DNA from: Microbacterium enclense
Lineage (GTDB): Bacteria; Actinomycetota; Actinomycetes; Actinomycetales; Microbacteriaceae
DNA length: 64,000 bases
Reading direction: 5' to 3'
NCBI RefSeq assembly: GCF_001456955.1
Contig: NZ_KQ758467.1
Location: 124,001-188,000 of the forward strand
Both the position numbers and the translations under genes were made by a program. Below the pieces are notes generated by a model. That model was not told the DNA's origin and did no database searches. It was given only the letters and a program-made list of their open reading frames with translations. Positions 34,751 to 43,141 of the stretch are shown here, piece by piece. Numbering within the stretch: the stretch's first letter is position 1; the number at the start of each line of letters is the position of its first letter.

Positions 34751-35605
34751 ATGAGCGCACCCCTTCCACGACGCATCGACGCCCTCGTCAGCCGTGTGCG
34801 CGTGCTCGACGGGGTGGCCTCCTCCGCCCGGCTCCAGCGGGAGGGAGCATCGGCCGCCACGATCGCGGCGGCCGTTGCTCGCGGAGATCTCGTGCGGCTC
34901 CGCCGTCGGTGGCTTGCGCTCCCCGATGCCGATCCCCTCCTCGTCGCCGCGGCGCGGGCGGGGGTGACGCTCGCGTGCTGCACGGCGGCCGTCCGTCACG
35001 GGCTGTGGGTTCTCGACCGCGACGTTCTCCATGTCGCGGCGCCCGCGCACGCGGGGCGCATCACTGTCGCGGGGGGAACGCGTGTCCATCGCGCGCAACC
35101 GCTGCTTCCTCGGCATCCGGAAAGCCTGATCGACGAAGTCGTCAACGTTTTGGGGCTCGTGAGCGTGTGTCTTCCGGTGGAGGAGGCGTTGGCCGTGTGG
35201 GACTCGGCGCTGAACAAGAAGCTCGTCACCCTCGACGAAATGCGTCGATATCCCCTCGGCGCACGGGCGCGCCGGCTCGCCGATCTGGCAACGCCCCTGC
35301 CGGACTCCGGACTCGAAACCTTCTTGATCGTCCGGTTGCGATGGCTGGGCGAACGGCTTTCGCCGCAGGCGTGGATACTCGGTCATCGCGTCGATCTGCT
35401 GATCGGCGAGAGGCTCGTCCTTCAGGCCGACGGCGGGCATCACGTCGGCGCGCAGCGCGAGGCCGACATCCGCCATGACGCCCTGCTGGCACTCAACGGC
35501 TACCACGTCATTCGCGTCGGGTATCGCCAGATCGTCGATGACTGGCCCTCCGTCCAGCTGCTCATCACGCAGGCCATCGCGCAGGGCTTGCATCGCGCGC
35601 ACTGA
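34751..35605 (+). CDS. AbiEi-like/DUF559 protein
   Basis: 284 residues. The N-terminal half resembles the winged-helix AbiEi antitoxin-type domain (LDGVASSARLQREGASAATI then GDLVRLRRRWLALPDA). The C-terminal half has a DUF559/Vsr-like PD-(D/E)XK layout: SGLETFL, HRVDLLIGERLVLQADGGHH and RHDALLALNGYHVIRV. The usual catalytic Glu of I/V-E-x-D is Gln here (LQAD). Such proteins are common singletons in actinobacteria with no fixed toxin partner; none is adjacent. The gene is bracketed by two pairs of palindromic repeats. Function unknown; defence or repeat-linked roles are only possibilities. Confidence 0.75.
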   Translation: MSAPLPRRIDALVSRVRVLDGVASSARLQREGASAATIAAAVARGDLVRLRRRWLALPDADPLLVAAARAGVTLACCTAAVRHGLWVLDRDVLHVAAPAHAGRITVAGGTRVHRAQPLLPRHPESLIDEVVNVLGLVSVCLPVEEALAVWDSALNKKLVTLDEMRRYPLGARARRLADLATPLPDSGLETFLIVRLRWLGERLSPQAWILGHRVDLLIGERLVLQADGGHHVGAQREADIRHDALLALNGYHVIRVGYRQIVDDWPSVQLLITQAIAQGLHRAH

Positions 35606-35632
35606 CGCCCGCCGCGTGGGCCGCCCGAGTTC

Positions 35633-35710
35633 GTGGGAAGGAGGAGATTCGTGCGGGGGAGGATGCCGCGGAGCCGGTTCGTCCTCCCGTCGCTGTATCT
35701 CCTCCCGCCG
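35633..35710. repeat. GGAGGAGAT-type palindromic repeat, copy C
   Basis: Outer arms GGAGGAGAT/ATCTCCTCC (9 bp perfect), inner GGGAGGA/TCCTCCC. The 70 bp from 35641 to 35710 are identical to copy D. Confidence 0.8.
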
Positions 35711-35801
35711 TCGCCAGAGCCGTAGCCGTCGCGCGGCGCGCATCGCGTCGGTCTCGGGTCTGTTGCTGCGGTCGAGGTGCGCCGGGCGGGCTGCCGGGTC
35801 T

Positions 35802-35880
35802 GTGGGAGCGGAGGAGATTCGTGCGGGGGAGGATGCCGCGGAGCCGGTTCGTCCTCCCGTCGCTGTATCTCCTCCCGCCG
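35802..35880. repeat. GGAGGAGAT-type palindromic repeat, copy D
   Basis: Exact 70-bp match to copy C (35811-35880), same orientation, 170 bp away. The remaining spacer to purM (35881-36018) is GC-rich with no feature except the purM promoter. Confidence 0.8.
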
Positions 35881-36018
35881 CGAGCTGCCCCCGGCCGGAG
35901 CTGCCCGCCCCGCCCCGAGCGGATGCGACCCGCCGGAGCCCCGCGCGCCGCGCCCCGCACCGGCGCCCGTGCCGGCTCCCCGCGCGACGCGCGTGTCGAC
36001 CCCGGGTAGTCTGTTGCG

Positions 36019-37161
36019 GTGGCCTCAGCTCCCCACGAAAACCCGTACTCCGCCGCAGGCGTCGACACCGCCGCCGGAGACCTCGCCGTCGAACTGATGA
36101 AGTCGGCCGTGCGCCGCACCCACGGACCCGAAGTGCTCGGGGGAGTGGGCGGCTTCGCCGGGCTCTTCGACGCCTCGGCGCTGCGCGACTTCGCCAAGCC
36201 GTTGCTCGCGACGAGCACCGACGGGGTCGGCACGAAGGTCGCCATCGCGCAGGCCATCGACAAGCACGACACCATCGGCGAAGACCTCGTCGGCATGGTG
36301 GTCGACGACATCGTCGTGGTGGGCGCACGTCCGCTCTTCATGACCGACTACATCGCGTGCGGCAAGGTGGTGCCGCAGCGCATCGCCGACATCGTCGCGG
36401 GGATCGCGCGCGGCTGCTCCCTCACGGGCACGGCGCTCGTCGGCGGCGAGACCGCGGAGCACCCGGGGCTGCTCGGCGTCGACGACTACGACGTCGCAGG
36501 GGCGGCGACCGGCGTGGTCGAGGCCGACCGCGTCCTCGGCGCCGACCGCGTGCGCGGCGGCGACGTCGTGCTGGCGCTGGCTTCGAGCGGCCTGCACTCG
36601 AACGGCTACTCGCTCGTCCGCCACATCATCACCGGCGCCGGCATCGCGTACGGCTCGGCCTCCGCCGACCTCGGCGGCACCTGGGGCGAAGCCCTGCTCG
36701 AGCCCACGCGCCTCTACACCTCGCCGCTGCTGCGTCTGCTCGACGACGCGGCCACCGGGTCCGGCATCCATTCGCTCAGCCACGTCACCGGGGGCGGCAT
36801 CGCGGCCAACCTCGCGCGCGTGCTGCCGCAGAACACGTGGGTCGACGTCGATCGCTCGACGTGGAGCCCGTCGCCGGTGTTCCGCGTGCTCGCCGACATC
36901 GGCGGGCTCGAGCTCACCGCGACCGAGGGCACGTGGAACCTCGGCATCGGCTTCCTCGCCGTCGTCGCTCCCGAGATCGCGGATGCCGCGACTGCGGCGT
37001 TGACGGCCGAGGGCATCGCCACGTGGCAGGTGGGCGTCGTCCGCGACGACGCGCGCCCCGAGGGCGACTACGAACAGGGCGCGAAGGGCGTCGACGGAGG
37101 CGCCGTGCGCCTGGTCGGCTCGTACGCGGATGCCGGTCACCCGGCGAACGGAGCGAACTAA
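36019..37161 (+). CDS. purM: AIR synthetase PurM
   Basis: Phosphoribosylformylglycinamidine cyclo-ligase, about 380 residues, forming AIR from FGAM with ATP. Motifs: YSAAGVDTAAGD at the N-terminus, STDGVGTKVAIA, GMVVDDIVVVGARPLF, GGETAEHPG, SGLHSNGYSLVR and HVTGGGIAANL. GTG start at 36019 with TAGTCT 6 bases upstream (leaderless). purF follows after 6 bp; the usual actinobacterial order is the reverse. Confidence 0.97.
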   Translation: MASAPHENPYSAAGVDTAAGDLAVELMKSAVRRTHGPEVLGGVGGFAGLFDASALRDFAKPLLATSTDGVGTKVAIAQAIDKHDTIGEDLVGMVVDDIVVVGARPLFMTDYIACGKVVPQRIADIVAGIARGCSLTGTALVGGETAEHPGLLGVDDYDVAGAATGVVEADRVLGADRVRGGDVVLALASSGLHSNGYSLVRHIITGAGIAYGSASADLGGTWGEALLEPTRLYTSPLLRLLDDAATGSGIHSLSHVTGGGIAANLARVLPQNTWVDVDRSTWSPSPVFRVLADIGGLELTATEGTWNLGIGFLAVVAPEIADAATAALTAEGIATWQVGVVRDDARPEGDYEQGAKGVDGGAVRLVGSYADAGHPANGAN

Positions 37162-37167
37162 CACCCC

Positions 37168-38643
37168 ATGTGCGGCATCGTCGGCATGGCCGGGCAGGGC
37201 CCGGTCAACCAGGAGATCTACGACGCGCTCCTCCTTCTCCAGCACCGGGGACAGGACTCCACGGGCATGGCCACGGCCGAGTCCACCGGCGTCTTCCACA
37301 TCCACAAGGCCCGCGGTCAGGTGCGCGAGGCGTTCCGCACCCGTGACATGCGCGCCCTTCTCGGCGACATCGGCCTCGGCCACGTGCGCTACGCCACCAA
37401 GGGCACCGCGTCGAACGAAGAAGAGGCGCAGCCCTTCTATGTCAACGCCCCGTACGGCATCGTGCTGGTGCACAACGGCAACCTCACGAACACGCGCGAG
37501 CTGACCAGCGAGCTGTTCAGCAAGGACCGCCGGCACCTCAACACCAGCAGCGACACCGAGCTGCTCGTGAACATCCTCGGCTCCGAGCTGCAGTCCGAGA
37601 TCACCGGACCCGACCTCGACCCCGCCCAGGTCTTCCGCGCCGTGACGCGCGTGCACGAGCGCGTCGAGGGCTCCTACGCCTCGATCGCCCTCATCGCCGG
37701 CTACGGCCTGCTCGCGTTCCGCGACCCGTTCGGCATCCGTCCGCTCATCCTCGGCAAGCGTCCCGCGCCCGAGGTCCCCGGCGGCGAGCCGCGTGACGAA
37801 TGGATTGTGGCATCCGAGTCGCTCGTGCTCGAGAACGGCGGCTTCGAGGTCGTGCGCGACGTCGAGCCCGGAGAGGCCGTGTTCATCGCCCTCGACGGCA
37901 CGCTCCACGCGCAGCAGTGCGCGGCGAACGCGACGCTCGCGCCGTGCTCGTTCGAGTACGTCTACCTCGCCCGTCCCGATTCGGTCATGAACGGCGTCTC
38001 GGTCTACGAGACGCGGCTCCGCATGGGCGAGCGCCTCGCCGACACGGTTGCGAAGTACACGCCCGCCGGATCCATCGACGTGGTCATGCCCATCCCCGAC
38101 TCGGCGCGACCGGCGGCGATGCAGGTCGCTCGCAAGCTCGGCATCGAGTACCGCGAGGGCTTCTACAAGAACCGGTACGTCGGCCGCACGTTCATCATGC
38201 CGGGGCAGGCGGTGCGCAAGAAGAGCGTGCGCCAGAAGCTCAACGCCATGTCGACCGAGTTCCAGGGCAAGAACGTCCTGCTCGTCGACGACTCCATCGT
38301 GCGCGGCACGACCAGCCGCGAGATCATCCAGATGGCTCGGGATGCCGGGGCCACGAGCGTGACATTCGCGTCGGCCGCGCCGCCGGTGCGCTTCCCGCAC
38401 GTGTACGGCATCAACATGCCCTCGCGGCACGAGCTCGTCGCCCACGGCCGCACGATCCCCGAGATCGCCGAAGAGCTGGGCTGCGACTACCTCGTCTATC
38501 AGGAGGTCGACGACCTCAAGGCCGCCATCATGGAGGGCACCGACCTGGTCGACCTCGACATGAGCTGCTTCGACGGTCGGTACGTCACGGGCACCGTGTC
38601 GGAGGAGTACCTCGCCTGGGTCGAGGGCAGCCAGGAGTCTTGA
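37168..38643 (+). CDS. purF: Amidophosphoribosyltransferase PurF
   Basis: First enzyme of purine synthesis: PRPP and glutamine give phosphoribosylamine. 491 residues, with the catalytic Cys2 of the Ntn glutaminase domain (MCGIVGMAG, no pro-peptide), LLLLQHRGQDSTG, and the PRPP loop VLLVDDSIVRGTTSREI. Directly downstream of purM. The following MFS gene overlaps its stop codon. Confidence 0.97.
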   Translation: MCGIVGMAGQGPVNQEIYDALLLLQHRGQDSTGMATAESTGVFHIHKARGQVREAFRTRDMRALLGDIGLGHVRYATKGTASNEEEAQPFYVNAPYGIVLVHNGNLTNTRELTSELFSKDRRHLNTSSDTELLVNILGSELQSEITGPDLDPAQVFRAVTRVHERVEGSYASIALIAGYGLLAFRDPFGIRPLILGKRPAPEVPGGEPRDEWIVASESLVLENGGFEVVRDVEPGEAVFIALDGTLHAQQCAANATLAPCSFEYVYLARPDSVMNGVSVYETRLRMGERLADTVAKYTPAGSIDVVMPIPDSARPAAMQVARKLGIEYREGFYKNRYVGRTFIMPGQAVRKKSVRQKLNAMSTEFQGKNVLLVDDSIVRGTTSREIIQMARDAGATSVTFASAAPPVRFPHVYGINMPSRHELVAHGRTIPEIAEELGCDYLVYQEVDDLKAAIMEGTDLVDLDMSCFDGRYVTGTVSEEYLAWVEGSQES

Positions 38644-39857
38644 CCCGCCGCGCGGCGGGGCACGTCGCGCTCGCCGCGGCGGCCGTCGTGCTGCTGGCGT
38701 TGACGCTGCGCATCGCGGTGGCATCGCTGTCGCCCCTGTTGACGGTCATCGGCCGCGACTTCGAGGTGCCGGCGGCCGTCGTCGGGCTCATCGGCATGGC
38801 TCCGCCCGTGGCCTTCGCGCTGTCGGGCATGGTGACCCCGGCGATCGAGCGCCGGCTCGGGCTGGAGCGCACGGTGCTCATCGCCGCGTCCGTCGGTGCC
38901 GTCATGCTCTGCCTGCGCGCCGCCGCCGTCGACGCCTGGATGCTGCTGGGGGCGACCGCCGGTGTCTTCGCCGCCGTCGGCGTGGCCAACGTGCTGCTGC
39001 CCACCGTGGTCAAGAAGTACTTCCCCGCCCGCATCGGGCTGATGACGACGGTGTACACGACCACGATGGCGGTCGCAACCTTCACCCCGCCACTCGTGGC
39101 GGTGCCGCTGGCGGGGGCGGTGGGCTGGCGGGGATCGTTCGTGACGTGGGCGGCGGTGGCGGTTGCGGCGGTCGTGCCCTGGGTCGCGATGAGCCTTCGC
39201 TCCCGCGCCTCGCGCGCCGACGTGCTCGCCGAGCCCCGGGCGTCGGTGCTGTCGCGCATCGTCCGCGTACCGCAGACGTGGGCGCTCGTGATCACGTTCG
39301 GGGTCAACTCCGCGGTGGCCTACGGGATGTTCGCGTGGCTGCCGCTGCTGCTGATCGATGTCGCCGGGGTGGATGCCGCCGAGGCGGGCGGCCTGCTGGC
39401 GCTCTTCTCGTTCATGGGGCTTCCGGTGTCGCTGCTGGTCCCCGTGCTGGTCGCACGACTCGGGCGCACCACCCCGTTCTACGTGGTCGCCGTCCTCGGC
39501 GGCCTGACGGGCGTCGTGGGGCTGCTCGTGGCGCCCGCGGCGGCGACGGCGCTGTGGGTCGTGCTGATCGGCATCCCTCCGCTGATGTTCCCGCTCGCGC
39601 TCGTGCTGTTCGGCCTGCGCACGCGCTCGCACGAGACGGCCGTCGCCGTCAGCGGCTTCGTGCAGAGCGCCGGCTACGGGTTCGCCGCGCTGATGCCCCT
39701 CGCGATCGGGGTGACGCACGAGCTGACCGGTGGGTGGACCGCCGGGCTGATGCTGCTCGGCGCGGCGCTGCTGCTGGTCGTGCCGGCGGCGATCATCATG
39801 GCGCGCCGGGAGTCCATCGAAGAAGCGTGGGAGCGGCGCACAGGCTCGACCTGGTGA
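38640..39857 (+). CDS. MFS transporter (CynX/NimT-like)
   Basis: About 405 residues with 12 helices; LLALTLRIAVASLSPLL in helix 1, GVANVLLPTVVKKYFPARIG, and YTTTMAVATFTPPL resemble the cyanate/nitroimidazole transporter group. The likely start is TTG at 38640, overlapping the purF stop (TTGA) with AGGAG just upstream; no ATG or GTG fits before helix 1. Coupling to purF is clear, but a transport role in purine metabolism is not established. Confidence 0.8.
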   Translation: MTRRAAGHVALAAAAVVLLALTLRIAVASLSPLLTVIGRDFEVPAAVVGLIGMAPPVAFALSGMVTPAIERRLGLERTVLIAASVGAVMLCLRAAAVDAWMLLGATAGVFAAVGVANVLLPTVVKKYFPARIGLMTTVYTTTMAVATFTPPLVAVPLAGAVGWRGSFVTWAAVAVAAVVPWVAMSLRSRASRADVLAEPRASVLSRIVRVPQTWALVITFGVNSAVAYGMFAWLPLLLIDVAGVDAAEAGGLLALFSFMGLPVSLLVPVLVARLGRTTPFYVVAVLGGLTGVVGLLVAPAAATALWVVLIGIPPLMFPLALVLFGLRTRSHETAVAVSGFVQSAGYGFAALMPLAIGVTHELTGGWTAGLMLLGAALLLVVPAAIIMARRESIEEAWERRTGSTW

Positions 39858-40113
39858 GGGTGACCCGTCGCCGATAGCGGGTGAAGCGCGGCGTGAAGCG
39901 CCATGCCGGCGTCCTCGGGAGGCGGCCGGAGGAGCGAGAGGATCCGGTCGTCGAAGCCCTCCGGAGCAGGCGCTTTCCGTGTGGTACGCCGCCCCCTGGG
40001 AAACGACGGCGGCGGTGACGACGCACCTGTGCGTCGAACGTCTGCGTGCGCCGATGTCATCGTGGCATGACTCGGGCACTCGCCCATGTGCCCACCCGCC
40101 CCCGAGGTAACCG

Positions 40114-41502
40114 ATGCCCGATCTCACCCCCGCCGCTCCGCTGCCGCTCCGGCGACGGACGGTGCTGCAGGCGACAGCCTGGACCGTTCCGGCGATCCTC
40201 GTGACGACCGCCTCACCCGCTGTCGCGGCGTCGGGTGACCGCATCGCTTTCATCTCCGTGCCATCCACGACCGCGGCGTGCGCGCCGACGACCGAGGTGC
40301 TCGTCCTCCGTCTCAGCGGCTCTTCTCCCGTTGCGGGACAACTCGTCGACCTTTCGCTCTCCGCCGGCTGGTCATGGGGACGGGGCGGCGGAACGTACAT
40401 CTCGGATGCCGACGGAACGGTGACGGTGCCGGCAGGCGACATCGTGGCCGGGGGGACGGATGCCACCCTGACGGCCATGTGGGCCGGCGCGCGCGCGTCG
40501 ACGACCCTCGCCGCGACCAAGACCGGCGGCCTCTCCTCCGACCGGCCGGCAACCCTGTCGAGCCTGCCGGATGCGGACAACGCCGACATGATGCGGCTGT
40601 CGTCGACCGGGGACACCCTCGTCGCGGTCACCTCGACGGGCGCGATCTGGAGTATCGACGGGTCGGGCTCGTGGACGGCGGTGGGAACGGGAGCGGCGAG
40701 CGGACCCGATCAGGCTGCCTTCCTCGTGACACGCTGGAATCGGGCCGCCTGGTGGATCAACGACGGCCGGCTGTTCTTCGGCGGCTCGCAGGCGAGCATC
40801 GACCCTCGGGCGAACAGCGATTTCGTGCGGTTGTATGCCCTCGGGGCGATCGGTGTCGCCGTGCGCGCGAACGGCGACGTGTGGAAGTGGGACGACGACA
40901 ACGGCTACACCCTCCTCGGGCGCGGCGCGGCGACCGGCCAGAGTCAGCTCGCCGTCGCGGCATCCCCGGCGACGGGGGCCGGCTCGGCGGCGGTGTGGCT
41001 CAGGGCCGGCGTCGTGTTCGTCGATTCCGCCCCCGCGGATCTCCCCGCGGGGACGAACGAGGGGTTCGAACGCGTGTACTCGTGCCCCGGCGGTGTCGCC
41101 GCCGTCACATCGGGAGGAGTGCTCTGGACCTGGACGGCCGCGGCGGGGTGGAGCGCCGTCGGCACGGGAGCGGCGACCGGTGCAGGCCAGGCGACCTACC
41201 TCAAAGACGACGTCAACGACGGGCCGGTGTGGATCCGAAATGGTCGGTTGCGGTACCGGGACGAGTGGGCGAGCATCCCCTCGACGACCGAGAACCACGA
41301 CTTCGTCTCGCTGACGGGGTGCGCGGGAACGGTTCTCGCCGCGAAGAGCACCGGAGATCTCTGGATGTGGAATCAGTGGCCGGGCTGGATCCGGCTGACC
41401 TCGAACGTCGCACCGGGGGCAGGACAATTCGCCTACCGGACCGACGACGGCGATCGCGACGCGAATTCGGCGTACTGGATCACCCCGCGGAGCTCTTGCT
41501 GA
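40114..41502 (+). CDS. Tat-exported propeller-like repeat protein
   Basis: 462 residues. The N-terminus has a twin-arginine signal: PLRRRTVLQATAWTVPAILV, cleaved around SPAVAA. Residues about 45-140 look like an Ig-like filler domain (LVDLSLSAGWSWGRGG, DADGTVTVPAGDI). The rest holds four repeats of roughly 85-95 residues, each running V-A-x-x-S-x-G-x-x-W-x-W, a G-aromatic-G-A-A-x-G-x-x-Q stretch, and A-V-W-I-x-N-G-R-L, suggestive of RCC1/tectonin-like blades. It ends RSSC. No catalytic motif. Probably a surface-exposed or released binding protein of unknown partner. Stands alone. Confidence 0.8.
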   Translation: MPDLTPAAPLPLRRRTVLQATAWTVPAILVTTASPAVAASGDRIAFISVPSTTAACAPTTEVLVLRLSGSSPVAGQLVDLSLSAGWSWGRGGGTYISDADGTVTVPAGDIVAGGTDATLTAMWAGARASTTLAATKTGGLSSDRPATLSSLPDADNADMMRLSSTGDTLVAVTSTGAIWSIDGSGSWTAVGTGAASGPDQAAFLVTRWNRAAWWINDGRLFFGGSQASIDPRANSDFVRLYALGAIGVAVRANGDVWKWDDDNGYTLLGRGAATGQSQLAVAASPATGAGSAAVWLRAGVVFVDSAPADLPAGTNEGFERVYSCPGGVAAVTSGGVLWTWTAAAGWSAVGTGAATGAGQATYLKDDVNDGPVWIRNGRLRYRDEWASIPSTTENHDFVSLTGCAGTVLAAKSTGDLWMWNQWPGWIRLTSNVAPGAGQFAYRTDDGDRDANSAYWITPRSSC

Positions 41503-41574
41503 TGCGGTTCCGCGTCGGGGTCGCCGATGCGCGGCGACGCACCGACGCGACGCTCGTGATCGCCGCACACGGCA

Positions 41575-41602
41575 ATGGCGGTGACGATCACGTCACCGCC
41601 AT
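41575..41602. terminator. Bidirectional terminator
   Basis: Perfect 12-bp arms ATGGCGGTGACG and CGTCACCGCCAT around a 4-nt loop, between the convergent secreted-protein and DUF3073 genes. Confidence 0.75.
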
Positions 41603-41672
41603 GTCGCGTGTCAGCGGGGATGAGTCACGTCGCCGAGGTGCCGGATCGCGAGCCGCGACGCGCGGGGAGGCC

Positions 41673-41855
41673 TCAGGCCTTCTCGTCTTCGTACTCGTCG
41701 CTGTACTGGTCGGCCCACTTGTCGACGTACGCGTCTTCACCCGCTTCGGGTGCGCCCAGTTCGCGCTCGAGAGCCGAGTAGTTCACCGAGTAGGTGTCGT
41801 ACTTCAGCTCACGGGCGATCTTGGTGTTCTTCGCCTTCTGACGGCCACGCCCCAT
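41673..41855 (-). CDS. DUF3073 protein (60 aa)
   Basis: MGRGRQKAKNTKIARELKY then TYSVNYSALERELG and an acidic Tyr-rich tail: the actinobacterial DUF3073 family, function unknown. ATG 41855 has GAGGGGG upstream. A longer in-frame extension to 42020 is unsupported. Confidence 0.88.
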   Translation of the reverse strand: MGRGRQKAKNTKIARELKYDTYSVNYSALERELGAPEAGEDAYVDKWADQYSDEYEDEKA

Positions 41856-42018
41856 GCGAGACCCCCTCACGATCGACGTCGAGGGCCGACGATGGGCCCT
41901 GCGTATTGCGGTTCCGGACCGAGCCGGTAAGAGTAACACCCAGGATATCACGGCGCATTCCGGCCCAGCCGTCGCGCGGTGTCCGCCCCGCGCCGCGGGC
42001 CGCCCGAGAGGAGTCACC

Positions 42019-42531
42019 ATGACCGATCAGTCTGCTCGCACCGCCGCGGGGCCGGTGATCGCGGGCGTCGTCCCCGGACAGTCGACGCGGGTCGTTCGCG
42101 AAGCGGCGCGGCAGGCGGCTCTGGCGCATGTCGAGCTGATCGTCGTGCACGTCGACACCACGCGGTTCGTGGCGTTCGAAGACCCCGACGGCTACGTGCA
42201 CTCCTCGACCGTCGACGTCGCCGGCGCGGCCGCGAAGGCGGCTCTCGACGAGGTCCGACGCGCTGCGGCGGAGGCGCTGGCGGGTGACCCGGTGGCCTGG
42301 AGCGTGCGCCAGGAGATCGGCGACCCCGCCCTCGCGCTCATCCGGTTGGCCGATGCCGTGCACGCCTCCGTGCTCGTCGTGGGCACGCGCAAGCGCGGCC
42401 TCGGGGAGTCGCTGCGGGAGTTCCTCACCGGCTCGGTCGCCGCGCGCCTCAGCCACCGTCAGCGCCGACCGGTTCTCGTCGTCCCGCAGGACGACCCGGT
42501 CGGCGCCGACGACCAGCTGCCGTGGGAGTGA
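42019..42531 (+). CDS. Universal stress protein (UspA family)
   Basis: 170 residues, single Usp domain. The ATP-binding signature is present: VVGTRKRGLGESLREFLTGSVAARL. Start ATG 42019 has GAGGAG 5-6 bases upstream. Tail-to-tail with a PadR gene (4-bp gap). Likely an ATP-binding stress regulator in the cytoplasm. Confidence 0.92.
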   Translation: MTDQSARTAAGPVIAGVVPGQSTRVVREAARQAALAHVELIVVHVDTTRFVAFEDPDGYVHSSTVDVAGAAAKAALDEVRRAAAEALAGDPVAWSVRQEIGDPALALIRLADAVHASVLVVGTRKRGLGESLREFLTGSVAARLSHRQRRPVLVVPQDDPVGADDQLPWE

Positions 42532-42535
42532 CGCG

Positions 42536-43141
42536 TCAGCCGCGCATGGCGTGAGCCACGGCGTCGGAGGCCTGGCGGAGCGCCGCCTCGATCTCGTCGA
42601 CTCCGGATGCCGTGAGCTCGCCGCCGCGGGCGACGTGCGACCGCAGCTCCGAGCGCACGCGGCCACGGAACTCGGTGATCGCCGCGTCGGCGCGCGACAG
42701 CTGCTCGCGGCTGCGGGAGCGGGCGTCGTCGACGGGGGCGGTGTGCGCCTGCTCCCGTTCCTCGCGTGAGGCGGCGGCGAGGTCGGCCCGGAGGCTCCGC
42801 ATGGCATCCCGCACGCTTCCGCGCACCTCGTCGGCGATGAGGCGGACGCTGTCGGCCAGACCGGCTTGGATGCCCTCGAGATCGCCCGTGCGGTTCGCGA
42901 CCTCGGCCCGACCGGCATCCGTGATCTCGTAGACGGTCTTGCGTCCGTCGACGGTCTTGGTGACCAGGCCCTCCTCCTCGAGCTTCGACAGGCGCGGGTA
43001 GATCGTGCCGGCCGAGGGGGAGTAGGTGCCGCCGGTGCGCTCGGTGAGGGCCTGCATGAGGTCGTAGCCGTGGCGCGGAGCCTCGTCGAGCAGGCTCAGG
43101 ATGTACAGGCGCAGGTCGCCGTGCGAGAAGACGGGGCTCAT
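42536..43141 (-). CDS. PadR-family regulator
   Basis: 201 residues: MSPVFSHGDLRLYILSLLDE, HGYDLMQALTERTGGTYSPSAGTIYPRL (recognition helix) and wing TVYEITDAG. The long helical, charged C-terminal region (REEREQAHTAPVDDARSRSREQ) is unusual. The ATG overlaps the stop of the DUF4097 gene by one base, so they form one operon behind the CGCGATATATCGCG dyads, which it probably binds. Confidence 0.92.
   Translation of the reverse strand: MSPVFSHGDLRLYILSLLDEAPRHGYDLMQALTERTGGTYSPSAGTIYPRLSKLEEEGLVTKTVDGRKTVYEITDAGRAEVANRTGDLEGIQAGLADSVRLIADEVRGSVRDAMRSLRADLAAASREEREQAHTAPVDDARSRSREQLSRADAAITEFRGRVRSELRSHVARGGELTASGVDEIEAALRQASDAVAHAMRG

Noticed and set aside
34337..36328. Long minus-strand frame spanning the palindromic repeats and the DUF559-type gene
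   Set aside because: Composed of Ser/Arg/Pro translation of the repeats and antisense of a real gene.
36025..40631. Very long antisense open frames opposite purM, purF and the MFS gene
   Set aside because: Composition is Arg/Asp/His-rich without motifs and the sense genes are certain.
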